Assembly: GCF_018991925.1 (NCBI RefSeq)
Contig: NW_024756914.1
Location: 10,851,303 to 10,915,302, forward strand
Length of the DNA stretch: 64,000 nt
Origin: Homarus americanus
Lineage: Eukaryota > Arthropoda > Malacostraca > Decapoda > Nephropidae
Direction: 5' to 3'
Position 1 is the first letter of the stretch, and the number at the start of each line of letters is the position of its first letter. The position numbers were made by a program, and so were the translations under genes. This document shows positions 11,225 to 21,779 of this stretch, piece by piece. A model generated the notes under the pieces. The model was given only the letters and a program-made list of their open reading frames with translations, was not told where the DNA came from and searched no databases.

Positions 11225-11535
11225 CTTCTGATAAAGAGTCTAGACTTACTTGGGTTGATGACCCTGAAGAATTATGGTCTCCAGACCACACAGTATTAAT
11301 CTCACCCTCCCTCCCTCCCATCCTTCAAGTTCTGAAGGTCTTCTTGTAAGATAAGATTAGTACAGTAATGTGCACTTATCTTTTTCATATTTATTATTTC
11401 ACTGGATGAAGCTGTGTTTTCTCACCGTATAAACTTGTGTTTTCTTTAAATTGGTGACTTTTGTGGTACAGTACAGCATTAGGTGCACCATCTTCAGGGG
11501 ATGTGACACACTTCAGTCAGGCAGGTGACTGACAG
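11225..11535 (+). repeat. Unique flank of the minisatellite, duplicated inverted at 58.3 kb
   Basis: From ctgcttctgataaagagtct through gtggtacagtacagcattag to cttcaggggatgtgacacac, this segment is nearly identical to the reverse complement of 58312-58627. A frame reads SASDKESRLTWVDDPEELW. The similarity fades at about 11535. It seems to be the 3' part of a repeat family whose internal portion became the minisatellite. Confidence 0.9.
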
Positions 11536-11658
11536 ATGTGTGTGACAGCTGCCCCTTGTGTGTATGCCACCACATCACATCGTGGAGGAGGGGGCATGGG
11601 CACAGCTCACTGCCTCCACCCATGCTCTTCATTTTTCTTATTCTATAGTTTTATATCA

Positions 11659-11947
11659 CAGCCACTCCTCGACTTACGACCACCCGGACATACGACCGCA
11701 GCAGTCGTATAAAATATTTTTCAAATTACGTATTTTCGAGTCCCGACGTTAGTGATTGCGCTGTGTACTGACAAAATTTTTGTTTGTAATTCCCTTTAAA
11801 ATGGCTGGCAAGCGTAAAGTGAGAGTTCTCGTGGTGCCGAGAAGAAAAAGAGACAACCATCTTAGATTTTCTATGTATTATTTTCGCATTTTCGACTTAC
11901 GACCTGGTCGTCGGTCCCTAACCCCGTCGTAAGTCGGGGACTGACTG
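11659..11947. mobile_element. MITE (Tigger-like ends), copy 1
   Basis: Begins cagccactcctcgacttacg and ends gtcgtaagtcggggactgactg, followed by TA. The two ends are inverted repeats of each other (cagtcagtccccgacttacg in the inverse of the right end). The interior contains atggctggcaagcgtaaagt, which would encode MAGKRK, a start seen in Tigger-like transposases, so it is probably an internal-deletion derivative. A second copy is at 17129-17348. Confidence 0.8.
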
Positions 11948-11949
11948 TA

Positions 11950-12417
11950 TACATACTGTATTTTAGGTACCCACTTCTGAGCCACATTGTGTACATGGAG
12001 TGGAGTAAGTGTTAAAGAAGTTCAGTTTTCTGAGATGAATTTGCAAGGTCAGTCTGTAGCACTGAGCATTGTAGGATTTATTGGGGGACCCAAAGAGTTA
12101 TTTTCAATTAAGTGGAAAACTCTTTATCCAGCACCTGTCAATCCCCAAAGGTGCCAAATAATTGGGCTTCTACTGTATTCTGATATACGAGTCAGTAGGT
12201 TTGGTTCCTCAGGTTTACACTGTTTGGGCAGACACGGGTCCATCAATACCTCTGAGGGGCAACCTCTTCACCATGTCTCCTTCAAATGGCTGTACAGTAT
12301 TGGGGAGGGAAGGATAACCATAAGGACAAGCAGGACAACCCTGGCAGCCATTATGGAGCCTTGTATTAATACAAAGAACCTCCTATTGACCTGCCCTGCA
12401 TCGTGAGCGTTGTCTGG
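11950..12417. other. No supported gene
   Basis: A 139-residue plus-strand frame covers most of this interval but has no recognisable domain, and its flanks lack convincing splice or promoter context. Confidence 0.4.
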
Positions 12418-12573
12418 CTTTAAAGTAGGGATGCACCGGAACCGGAATATTAGGTTCCGGTCGGAACCGGAACTTGCCGGAACTTAAAAAAAAATCTGGC
12501 CGGAACCAGAACTTTAAGTGTTGCTTAAACAACGAAAAAAAAATCAGTTTCATGACACCCAGAAAGGCTAATA

Positions 12574-13695
12574 CAGGTTGTACCTCTCTAGTCCGGCAAC
12601 CTCGGACCTGACCGGCGCCGGACCATGGAAATTCACCCTTTTCCTGGATAGATAGTGACTTGTGCTTACGCTTGGAAGCACTAGCACCACTTTCACTGCT
12701 TCGTGGTCTCTTTGAAGATATATTGAAGGGTTAAATGTTGTACAGTAGGTTCTCAAATTTTGGGAGTTTTTAATTCGACGTTTTTTATTTGGACACAAAA
12801 AACACTACGCAATTTAAAATTTTGACGGCGGAAACTCGAATTTCGACGGGTTTGAGCGGCCCACCAACGGTCAGACGTGCACAATCGTGTAAACAGCGTC
12901 ATTTCTCTTATGTACAAAAGATTTATTATTGTTTATTAATGAATGTCTTTTTGATTTCATTAATTTTTATGTGAGCAAAATGAACAATACAATTCATTAA
13001 TAATACGAAGAATATTAAAACACACGAGGAAACAAGACAGCATTGTTTTCATTGATTACAAAACCAGTGACTGACTGGATCTACATAAAAAACTGAAGAA
13101 AATAAGACCCTGGTTGTAGCTGTAGTAAAATTAATGTAAACAATTAATATGGTTGTTTTAAGTAATGTTATTTAATATTAATAAATGGAACAATATAAGT
13201 AGCTAACCATTAATGGTTAAGAAAAAAGTGAGCTCACGTATGTAAGTGAGCACATGTGAAAACATATCGTCATTACTCTACATAAGAATATGAAAGCAAC
13301 ACTTATTTACTGCTCATATATATTTTAATTAATGTTTCTGAATTTAAAAAAAAAATTATACCCACCAGTGGTGGTAAAGTTGAAAACATAAGGACAGCCA
13401 ATGTTGTTGTGTGAGTTTTTACTCGGATGACGTGTGCTCAACTCTAGCTGTAGGTGTAGAACATAAGAATTTTTCTGTGTTGTTTTTATTTAATTTTATG
13501 TGTTATTTTCGTTGGTTTATTAGGATGTTGCTTTATTAGAGGCAGTAATTCGCCCAAAAGGTAGGGTAAATAAGGCAATATTTAGCCAAACATCGAAAGT
13601 ACCAGACTCAAATTAATTTTCTCCATGGGCAAAATAAAATCGTTCCGGACCACGGGAGTTTCCGGACCACAGAATGCCAGACTAGAGAGGTCTTT
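12574..13695. mobile_element. Tigger-like non-autonomous element nested in the hAT
   Basis: Left end caggttgtacctctctagtc (preceded by TA) followed by cggcaacctcggacc; right end contains ggaccacagaatgccagact and agagaggt, an inverted match to the left. The last few bases of the right end have diverged, so its boundary is approximate. It contains an inverted copy of the dispersed repeat (13085-13335) and may itself hold another small element near 12743-12900 (cagtaggttctcaaattttg). Confidence 0.6.
13085..13335 (-). repeat. Dispersed repeat, copy 3 (inverted)
   Basis: Reverse complement matches 4690-4950 and 5925-6120 through the strings agtaaataagtgttgctttc, cattaatggttagctactta and caaccagggtcttattttc. 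It retains both halves of the family contiguously. Confidence 0.75.
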
Positions 13696-14261
13696 GTCTT
13701 GGTTATTAAACTAATTTCTAAAACTAAAGCCGTGAAATGAAGTTCAAGTAGACCACCTTGTTTCATATGCTTTAGCACTCTTTAATACAGTGTTTTTTAT
13801 ATAGTAATACGTATAACAATGCTTCAAGGTAAGATTCACCTTGTATAGTAGAGTATTTTTCCAAAACTGTGTCATATCAGCTAAAATAGATTAAGTTTAG
13901 CATTTAAGTTGTTTTATAAGTACTGTACATGGACAAATAATTTGTAAAAAAAAAAAAAAAAATCCATCTATGGGAAGCCACGAGTCTTTGACGGGTGACA
14001 CAACCAGTCACACAGAACCATGACGCGTCCAGTACTTGTTTAGTTTAACACCCATGTCAGCTCACCCAGCTGCCTCACACAGTGTCTCCCTCAACACCAG
14101 CTGAGACGGACATGAGGAGGTAGGTATCTTTAGTAGAGATTCTCTACTGAACAAATGTCACAATAAATAGTTCAGGTTCCACCCGGTTACTTTTCTAAAG
14201 TTTCGGCTGGAACTGGAACTTAATAAAAACTGAGGTTCCGTTGCATCCCTACTTTCAAATA

Positions 14262-14530
14262 CAGTACTGCACTGTACACTACAGTAGAGTACTGTACTGT
14301 ACAGTACTGTACTGTACTCTGCTGTACTGTACAATACTGTACAGTACTGTACTGTACTGTACAGTACTGTACTGTACTCTACTGTACTTTACTGAACTGT
14401 ACTATACTCTGCTGTACTGTACTGTACTGTGCTGTACAGTACTGTACTGTACTCTGCTGTACTGTAATCTGCTGTACTGTACTCTGCTGTGCTGTACTGT
14501 ACAGTACTCTACAGTACAGTACTGTACTAG
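14262..14530. repeat. ACTGT pentanucleotide satellite
   Basis: About 270 bp built from ctgta/ctgct pentamers on both strands (tactgtactgtac with gctgtactgtactctgctg variants). Short runs of the same pentamer recur throughout the window (for example 59880-59980). The open frames of YCTVLYCT type are artefacts. Confidence 0.9.
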
Positions 14531-14694
14531 CTAGAAACACTAACCCTTCTAAGTTTGTCCACAGAGCCAATTTTTGGGAAGATGAGGACAGTTCAACTGC
14601 AGTATGTACGACTACTGTACACCAGATGCCTCACATATCAATAATACAGTAGTGAAAGTGGGTCCCATGACTGCCTGTTAGGGACAGTGTGGAT

Positions 14695-14881
14695 ACAGCA
14701 CACTGTATACTATACGAAGCCAGCTTGGCCGGTACTGCACTCCACCACCTTCACTTCCCCAAGCTGTAAACTCGGGTGCCCATTTACAGCCGGGTGAAAA
14801 GGGACTGCCCGGGAATCGAACCGCCGACCCCCGGAACAGGAAGCGAACGCGGTATCCGCCCGACCGCCGCACTCCGGTAAA
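14695..14881 (-). mobile_element. tRNA-derived SINE
   Basis: On the minus strand the head reads gcggtcgggcggataccgcg and then ggcggttcgattcccgggc. That gives an A-box-like block and a canonical B box (ggttcgattcc) at tRNA-like spacing, followed by a non-tRNA body (gtaaatgggcacccgagttt). No CCA-compatible acceptor stem or plausible anticodon arm was seen, so this is a SINE rather than a tRNA gene. Confidence 0.75.
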
Positions 14882-14925
14882 GTACAGTATAGGTATTATA
14901 AAAAATAAACAATTTACACACTAAC

Positions 14926-15123
14926 CTCTAAATTTGGAGCAGCATGTTCCCCCTTGCATACTTGGAACTTTCCAACACAGGTGAAGGGTACAGGTAGTAG
15001 GAGGGATTCATCATGTTTGAGACCCTCTGCCTTTGTGACTAGGGTAACAGCCACCACCTGTCCCTCATTTGTGGTTAATCCATACAGCTCTCCCTCTGTT
15101 GGGTCTTGTTGACTTTGAAGTCG
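14926..15123 (-). CDS. Possible internal exon, product unknown
   Basis: A 198-bp block on the minus strand is open in one frame across its whole length (66 codons). It is preceded by a good acceptor (tgtattttcag) and followed by a good donor (gag then gttagt). The peptide starts RLQSQQDPTEGELYGLT and includes GQVVAVTLVTKAEG and LLLPVPFTCVGKFQVC; composition is protein-like, not repeat-like. I do not recognise the family. A second possible exon on the same strand lies upstream at about 16386-16664, with a MITE in the interval, so both could belong to one host gene. Splice consensus and an open frame are seen; expression and identity are inference. Confidence 0.4.
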
Positions 15124-15550
15124 CTGAAAATACAACCAAAGATTCAAACCGAGTGTTATCGCCACGCACAATTGTGCGCGCCGGCCACATGTTAAGTGAA
15201 GAAACCGTTTACAACTCAGAATAGCTTACTTAGCCAGATGTAGCTGGCAGCAGCTGTGTGACTGCCTGAGGGACAGACTGTCGCCCTCTACTGTAGAGGC
15301 AACATCTTGATTCTCGTCAGCCAACATCTTCCTGCAGGACAATATATTTGTTCTCGTTGGTCTAACCCTGGACCCCAAAACGTGAGTGTCATTGTGAACT
15401 GTTGAGTCCTCTGAGAACTCTAAATGACTTTAATAAGTGTAATTATGTACTGTACTGTATATTGATCGTATAATTCAAACTGTATCCTGGTGTATCAGCA
15501 GTTGTTATATGTGAATTGTATTCAACAGATTTTGACCGAATTACAGTATA

Positions 15551-15957
15551 CAGGTTGACAACCCTTTATCCGAAATTCCGAAAACCGAAAAGCTCTAAAA
15601 ACCGATTTTTTTTTTTTTTTTAACAGGGATTAGCCCACCCGGGCATAAATCACTGACTCACATCGAGGCCTGGTGGGCAAAAATGTAATAGTAATAATAA
15701 TTATAATACAGAGTAATAATAATTATTCATAATAAATAAGATTTTTAATTAAAATACTGTACACCAAAATAAAATAATAATGATAACAATAAAAACAATA
15801 GTAATAATAAAACATAATAAAATTAATAATAATAATAACAATAATACTGTAATAAAATAATAATAAAAATAAAGAAATACAAGAATGAAAAAAAGATCAA
15901 AAGTGAGAAATGCGACCTAGACCAATGAATTATTATTACAGTATTATTATTATTACA

Positions 15958-15999
<42 letters not shown>

Positions 16000-16238
16000 G
16001 TATTATTATTATTACAGTTATTATTATTATAAGATTCCCCCAGGCCCCGATGTGGGTCAGTGATCTATGCCAGGGTGGGCTTATAGAAAGATAGAAACAA
16101 AGAAAGAAAGAAACAAAGAAAGAAAATAAATAAATAAATAAATAAATAAATAAAAAAATAACCATTCTGAAAACCGAAAAATTCCAAAATCCGAAATGCC
16201 TCTGCCCCAAGGATTTCGGATAAGGGATTGTCAACCTG
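15551..16238. mobile_element. MITE with two nested inverted repeats
   Basis: Outer ends caggttgacaaccctttatc and its inverse gggattgtcaacctg are flanked by TA on both sides, as in Tigger-type elements. Inside lies a second inverted pair: agcccacccgggcataaatc at about 15631 against gatctatgccagggtgggct at about 16063. The centre is AT-rich microsatellite (aataat and attatt runs) and the right side has a purine run (aaagaaagaaac, then taaa repeats). No coding capacity. Confidence 0.85.
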
Positions 16239-16385
16239 TACTCATCACATCAATGATCAACAACAAGGGTCTTATTGTCCTGCACAAACCAAAATCGCTC
16301 CTACGAGTGATTACATCGGGTATGAGATAAAATTTCTCAATCCTGGCGTTAATCCTGCCTGGAGGAAGGTTTAGCGGTCAACCCA

Positions 16386-16664
16386 TCATTCAAGATAGCA
16401 AGTCAACATGAATTTTGACAGAGTGGTTTTCGGCGATGTCGTCAAATTGGAAATTTTGTCGAGAGAAGACTGATGGTAGATAGGCAGAAACCTATCAATT
16501 TTCAAGACAACGACATAGCGAGGGAGATTTCCTTTAAATTTTCCGTGATATGGAACATCTACTTGACCGACCTGTTGGCTATGGTTCACCTCTACCTCCC
16601 ATTCATCAGCTGATGATTGTTCTGAGATTCTTCGCAACGAATAGTTTCCGGGTAATAAAGATTC
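16386..16664 (-). CDS. Possible exon, product unknown
   Basis: A minus-strand frame of about 90 codons reads LLPGNYSLRRISEQSSADEW and later VDVPYHGKFKGNLPRYVVV and LKIDRF. The sequence is complex and looks like protein. A possible acceptor (gtaaccag) lies just upstream and a possible donor (gatag then gtttct) just after LKIDR. I cannot name the family. It lies upstream of the other possible minus-strand exon at 14926-15123. Confidence 0.3.
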   Translation of the reverse strand, partial: ESLLPGNYSLRRISEQSSADEWEVEVNHSQQVGQVDVPYHGKFKGNLPRYVVVLKIDRFLPIYHQSSLDKISNLTTSPKTTLSKFMLTCYLE

Positions 16665-17128
16665 TGGTTACTGAATGAGTTATGGTGATGAGTTACAACA
16701 CTTTAGGGTCCACGAGGATCAAACTGTAAACAACACTGTGACACATTTCTTTTTGTTTAGTGTTTTTCTTTAGGAAAACTATTTTGATGTAAGTATTTTC
16801 AATACAGTATAATTGAATCAATGCTGCGTGTATTTTGATTTTAATGTATTAATAAAGGAAAGTCTTTTTTAACATTTCTAATCAGGCAAAATGTGAGGTT
16901 AAAAGATCAGAAAGAAACCAAACCTAACTGAACCTGACCAGGTTACTATGCCCTGCATTGATTCATCTTGCTTTGGTTATGAATATTGACACCTGTCCCA
17001 AATTATATCTACAATTTGTATGTAATTGTTCTTCCTCTTGGAACTTCCTTGTTATCATATAAAAACACAGCCACGCTGTAACACAGTACCAAAAATCATT
17101 ATAATTTGAAATAATTTGATTGTAATTA

Positions 17129-17348
17129 CAGTTCCTCCCCGACTTACGACCAGCCCGGACATAAGACCGCCTCAGCCGTACCAAAATTTTGTCAAATTAC
17201 ATATTTTTGAGTCCCAACGTCAGTAAGAGTTTTGTAGTGCTGAGAAGAAAGAGACACCCATTTTAGGTTTTCTATGTATTATTTACGCATTTCCGACTTA
17301 CGACCTGGATTTGGGTCCCTAACCCCGTTGTAAGTCGGGGAGCAGCTG
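17129..17348. mobile_element. MITE (Tigger-like ends), copy 2
   Basis: Same family as 11659-11947: begins cagttcctccccgacttacg and ends cgttgtaagtcggggagcag then ctg, with TA on both sides. It is about 70 bp shorter than copy 1 because the interior around the MAGKRK start is missing. Confidence 0.85.
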
Positions 17349-17872
17349 TATAGGAACAAAAGAAACTTATTATGTGCAAGAGTGATTTCTCCTCGGTAAA
17401 AAGTCGTCAAGTCACAGTTGCCACCATAATCTTGTAAATATTACTCTCGATGGTGATTGGCTGTCGTAATGGTGTAAATGAAACTTGATTGGTTGGAATT
17501 TCAGCGTTCCAATCCTTGCTCGGAATTGAAAAAAACGCAACAGATTATCCGATCCGGGGTTCAAGCCGATGTTCTGAATATGGGTAATCCACTGCAGAAA
17601 ATCTCGGATCGAGGAATCCCAATTCACACGCCCGAGCCAAACTCAAATCCCCGGCTCAAACCACCGTTCTGAATTCAGGCCATAATGTTTCACACACAGT
17701 GTGGGCAGATACTTTTTTGATTTATTGTACAGTACAAGACAGGATCAGCCTCTTAGGGTTGAGACTGAATTCCACAATACCCTGTACTGTACGTGTTTGT
17801 ATACCTTACGTTTTAATTGAGAGTTGCATTGGATTTGATGTCAACTGTTTGTTCCTATTGTTCTTCCCTAAG

Positions 17873-18024
17873 GAGATGCAGTGCCTCGTATACTGTACTC
17901 ATTTATGGCGTCATTCGTCTACTGGAAGATCAAGCCATCTGTGTGTGTTGAAGACCAAGACCGTGTTAAACACATATTATGTGATCATGGACTTGCAGGA
18001 AGAGCGTGCAAGTGTCCAGAATGA
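17873..18024 (+). CDS. Possible terminal exon, product unknown
   Basis: A pyrimidine-rich acceptor (cctattgttcttccctaag) is followed by a frame of 49 codons ending at TGA (18022-18024). The peptide starts DAVPRILYSFMASFVYWKI and continues through CVEDQDRVKHILCDHG to CKCPE. Another frame across the same stretch is also open, so frame choice rests on the protein-like composition and the Cys-rich end. No upstream exon was identified. I do not recognise the product. Confidence 0.3.
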
Positions 18025-18589
18025 GGCAGGACATTCAACCAACATTATTAGTTTCAGTGGTTAATATTGACGACCGGTCTGGGGACGAGTAGTCATTTCT
18101 CTTTATTTACTTACTTTATTTTCATCAGTGAGTTCTGGTATGATAAACATTTCTTATGTAAATGTTTCATTTGGTAGATAATTTGGGGCCTAGGCGCACA
18201 CTATCTAGTCTTCCCGGTGGTAATGTGGCCGTGTTTTTGTTGCGCCCGCCTCTCATTCCCACGCCAGTTTCATTTTCAACAGTGTGTAAAGGGTGTTGCC
18301 AGTCTTACGCTACAGTTCTAGTGCTTATTAAGGAACTTGGCTTAAAAATGCCAAGATTATACCCAATATTGTACTTTTATTTATAAACATCTTTCTAAGA
18401 AAGTTATGTTCACAGCAATACTGTGAAATTGAACTGGGTTTGTGTGCAGTCTGTTGTATATGACGTACAGTATTTCAAAACACTCCCCCACCCGGGCTTG
18501 ATCAAAGCTCATGCTCTCATACCCACAACATACATAAAATTACACGATATCATAGTAAGTTTAATATACCGGGGGTCTGGGGCCTCCTG

Positions 18590-20098
18590 GTAAGGAAGTT
18601 AGGTAAGGTTAGGTAGGTTTGTTTGGCTAGGTTGGTTAGGTCTATTTTTCATACCCACTAAGGTTAAGTTACATTTAATTTAGAAATAACCAATTTTTTA
18701 ACACATTACACAAACTACAACAATGTTCACTATAAAAAAAAAAAGTGAAATTGCCCCATTTTGAAAATCGTTTTTTTTGTGAAAGGTCGGTGGCGGGTTA
18801 GTCGTCAATAATTACCATTTCAGTCTAACACATGATTTCATTTTAAGGTAAGTGCCTTCAGCTGTTAGGGGGTCAGGGGAGCAACTTAACATGGCTAAAC
18901 TTTATACATACAAGATACAGCAGCAGTGTGTGACAAGTCAGTGTCTTGGTACATCAGTAGAGCCTAACCTAACAGTATTGCATTTTACACATGCATGATT
19001 CTCTGCAGTCTGTCAATATGGCTGCAGTGTCTGCATCCAGTGAGCTTATATGGCAGGGGGTCCAGAGGACGGAGCTCCTTGGTTATGAAGTTAAGAAGGT
19101 TTGATCAAGTTAGGTTAGGTTAGGTTATGCACGTTGATCGTATCGATTTTCAAATTTAGTATTGTACAGTACCAGGCAAATAAGGGTGGTGGACAACTTG
19201 TACCCAAGCAAATTGTACCCATCAGAACAGTCAACTCATACCCATATAATGTTCACTGGCATAACCACAAGGTTAAGTCAGTAACTTGTTGGTTATGTGA
19301 CACACCTAAAACATGACATAACCAACATTCTCCCCAAGTTGGTTGGTTGGTTTTACCAGTTTTCTTCTTACATAAGTATTTAAACAAACACTGCCCATAA
19401 CTATGTGTTATCAACTGTAGCTTATACGTTGTAACATCTCGTCAATTAATAATTATCCGCTAAATTCACCCAAGTTTTATGGTACAGTATCATAACGCCA
19501 GATGGTTGTCGTCCTAACCCTTAACACAAAGTTTGTGCTCAATATTCAACAATATCTCAAGTGTGACATCACTAAAGTGTCACTGTGATGTAGTTTTTTA
19601 TAACTCACGTCAACGAATAAAGGAAAATGACAATGTTTCACCTTAATCAGCTGTGACAGCAAGCACAACCGTGGCTCCATGTTGACATTTGTGGCTGGGG
19701 TCTGGCGGCGGCTCTCAGTGACCTCTGTGTTACTCCACTTGCTACACTAAAAGAAGCACAGTTATGCCTCCTTGGTTATGCCAGTATTTTCACAACTTAT
19801 GCCAGAATAGTCTTTTTTTTTCACTAGCTCTTAAGTTTGTTACTTATTGTTGAAAAAACGTGCTACATTATGACTGACAACGTTTTACTTAACCATATTT
19901 GAAATGCACCATGAATATAAAAGGGAATTCAACGGAAATTACACTTGGTAGCATAAAAGCAAAATCAACGTAAATAATATTCATAATTTACTTATATCAA
20001 ACAAATAAATCACACTATTGCATAAAATCAGCACAGGCATAACTTCACTATCAAAATATTACCGAGATATTTATATGTAAATCGATGTAGGACTTTTC
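18590..20098. other. No supported gene; TTAGG-like tracts
   Basis: Degenerate TTAGG-type runs occur at 18598-18645 (aggttaggtaggtttg) and 19104-19127 (gttaggttaggttaggtta), resembling the arthropod telomere repeat in interstitial form. The rest is AT-rich and without a recognisable gene. Confidence 0.5.
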
Positions 20099-20620
20099 AT
20101 GCTAGACACGATTGTATTTTTGAAAACTCAATTTCCACCGAGTTGGAGGTACAGCCAGGGTCACAGGCCTATAACCACACAATCACTGCCACATGACAAA
20201 GCTTTTATTTTATTTTATTTTTTAGGGTGTTGTGGTCACGGCTGTGATAAAGGCCAACCAGGGAGTGTAGTACTGTGCCTTTAGTTAAATCAGTTCATAG
20301 TTGTCATCAGTGAATGCAGAAGAGACTATAAATAACTTAAAGTGAATACATATTGGCAATCGAGCTGGTAAGGACAACTGCCAGCCTATTCGTGTCATAG
20401 GTGCCACAGAGACTTTAAATTTTATTTTGTTTGTGTGCTTTCTCAAGGACTGAAACTGTGCCTACAATACACCATTCACAGGGAGATACAGTGTACGCAG
20501 TCACAGACGACAACTCTATAGGCAACAGAGAGTAGCTAAGTACTTTTTCTCTCTTTATTTTTTTAAATAGGTGTAGATTTATACACAGTCTGCACCCCCC
20601 CCCCCACAACAACAACAACC

Positions 20621-21603
20621 ATGAGTTTGATATGTGATTACTGCAGGGAGACGTCGGATATGGAGGATACAGGCCTGACTAATGCAACGTTTAGGAAGTT
20701 ACTAACTGCCGTAAAGCATGATGGCTGTTGCTGGTATTGCTCTGGCTGCATAGTCAAGGTGAATGAAGCGATTGCAAGCCATAAGGGAACGAGTTCTCTA
20801 GGGACGAAAATAGATGAAGCAGGAGCCCTGCTGGTTGACAAACTGGAGCAAGTTGGGAAAGAGATCCTTGCTAAGACTGAGGAAGTAGCTGATAGAATGG
20901 AGGTGGTTGCTAAGAGGAGTTATGCTGACGTATTAGGAGGGCCACGGGGGGGGGGGCGGAGAGTAATGCAGAATCAGTACAGGTTCTACAGCAGATTGGG
21001 ACTTTGAAGAAGTGTGTCGAAGAAATGAAAATTAACGGACCTACTGTTAGGGGAGAGGAGGAACACCAGGAACGGCTCCAGCGCAGGAACAATGTAATAG
21101 TTTTTGGAGTCACCGAGAGCCAGGCGGAGGGAACTGTGAGTAAGGAAACACACGATAAGGTGCTGTTTCAAAATATTTGCACAGAGGTTCTGAAGATTCC
21201 AGCAACCCCTCAGGATGTGAGGAGGCTGGGACAAAAGCAGGGGGCTAAGCCTCGCCCCCTCAGGATCACACTAGTGAGTGAGGAGGAGAAATGGCAAGTT
21301 ATTCGGCAGGCAAAAAACTTAGCAAGGAGCGAGGCATTTCGGGATGTATTTATTCACCCAGACCGCACGGTAATGCAGAGGGAACAGCACAAGAAGCTCC
21401 TGCAGGACTTGAAGCAGAAGAGGGAGGAGTCGAGGAGGAACGGGGACAGGTGTACATGGGTTATACTCAGGGGGAGGGCAGTGGAAACAAGTGTGCCGAC
21501 ACAGGGCCAGGGGGCAGCAGTGCACCCTCCACCCACTCAACCCCCCACCCGGGAGGTGGCACCAGCTCAGCCTACCGGACAGGAGGGGACGAGCGCCGTG
21601 TAA
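20621..21603 (+). pseudogene. LINE ORF1, frameshifted in an 11-G run
   Basis: The first part (20621 to about 20945) encodes CDYC...CCWYCSGC near the N-terminus, suggesting a small zinc-binding motif, then a charged, probably coiled-coil stretch (DKLEQVGKEILAKTEEVADR) ending SYADVLGGPRG. An uninterrupted run of 11 G residues (20946-20956) shifts the frame. The second part, open from 21004 to 21603, begins with a charged segment, then NNVIVFGVTES, RLGQKQGAKPRPLRITLVS and a DRTVMQREQHKKLL region typical of CR1-like ORF1 nucleic-acid-binding proteins, ending in a Pro-rich tail. The shift could be a real slip or a sequencing error in the homopolymer. Confidence 0.8.
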
Positions 21604-21644
21604 ACAATGACATTTCTAACCACACCTTGCAAAATACAGTGTAC

Positions 21645-21779
21645 TTAGCAAATGCTGCAGCTTCTGAGAATGTGGGTGGAGCGGGTTTATTACTAAGAGC
21701 AGAGACGTTACCGAGAACAAATTCTGGCTTGAATGTCATGTACACTAATACTGACACGTTCCTTGATAAGAGAGAGTAG
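21645..21779 (+). pseudogene. ORF2 N-terminus upstream of an in-frame TAG
   Basis: Reads SGLNVMYTNTDTFLDKRE and then TAG at 21777-21779. It continues in the same frame as the long ORF2 and corresponds to the first strand of the endonuclease (LNVMYTNAD-type start in this clade). The stop separates the endonuclease start from the rest. Confidence 0.75.

Larger units (their letters stand above)
12426..14251. mobile_element. Non-autonomous hAT-like element containing other repeats
   Basis: Left end tagggatgcaccggaaccgg; right end, inverted, tagggatgcaacggaacc. These are typical hAT ends. Flanking 8-mers ctttaaag (12418-12425) and ctttcaaa (14252-14259) agree at six of eight positions, consistent with an aged 8-bp target duplication. 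No transposase is encoded. The interior contains a second element with Tigger-like ends and a copy of the dispersed repeat family. Confidence 0.75.

Noticed and set aside
11987..12406. 139-codon plus-strand frame before the hAT element
   Set aside because: No recognisable motif; composition and flanks do not support a gene.
14695..14881. tRNA gene
   Set aside because: A and B boxes are present but no acceptor stem pairing; an unrelated body follows, so it is a SINE. The same applies to 25806-26172.
18598..19127. True telomere
   Set aside because: TTAGG-type tracts are short, degenerate and interstitial.
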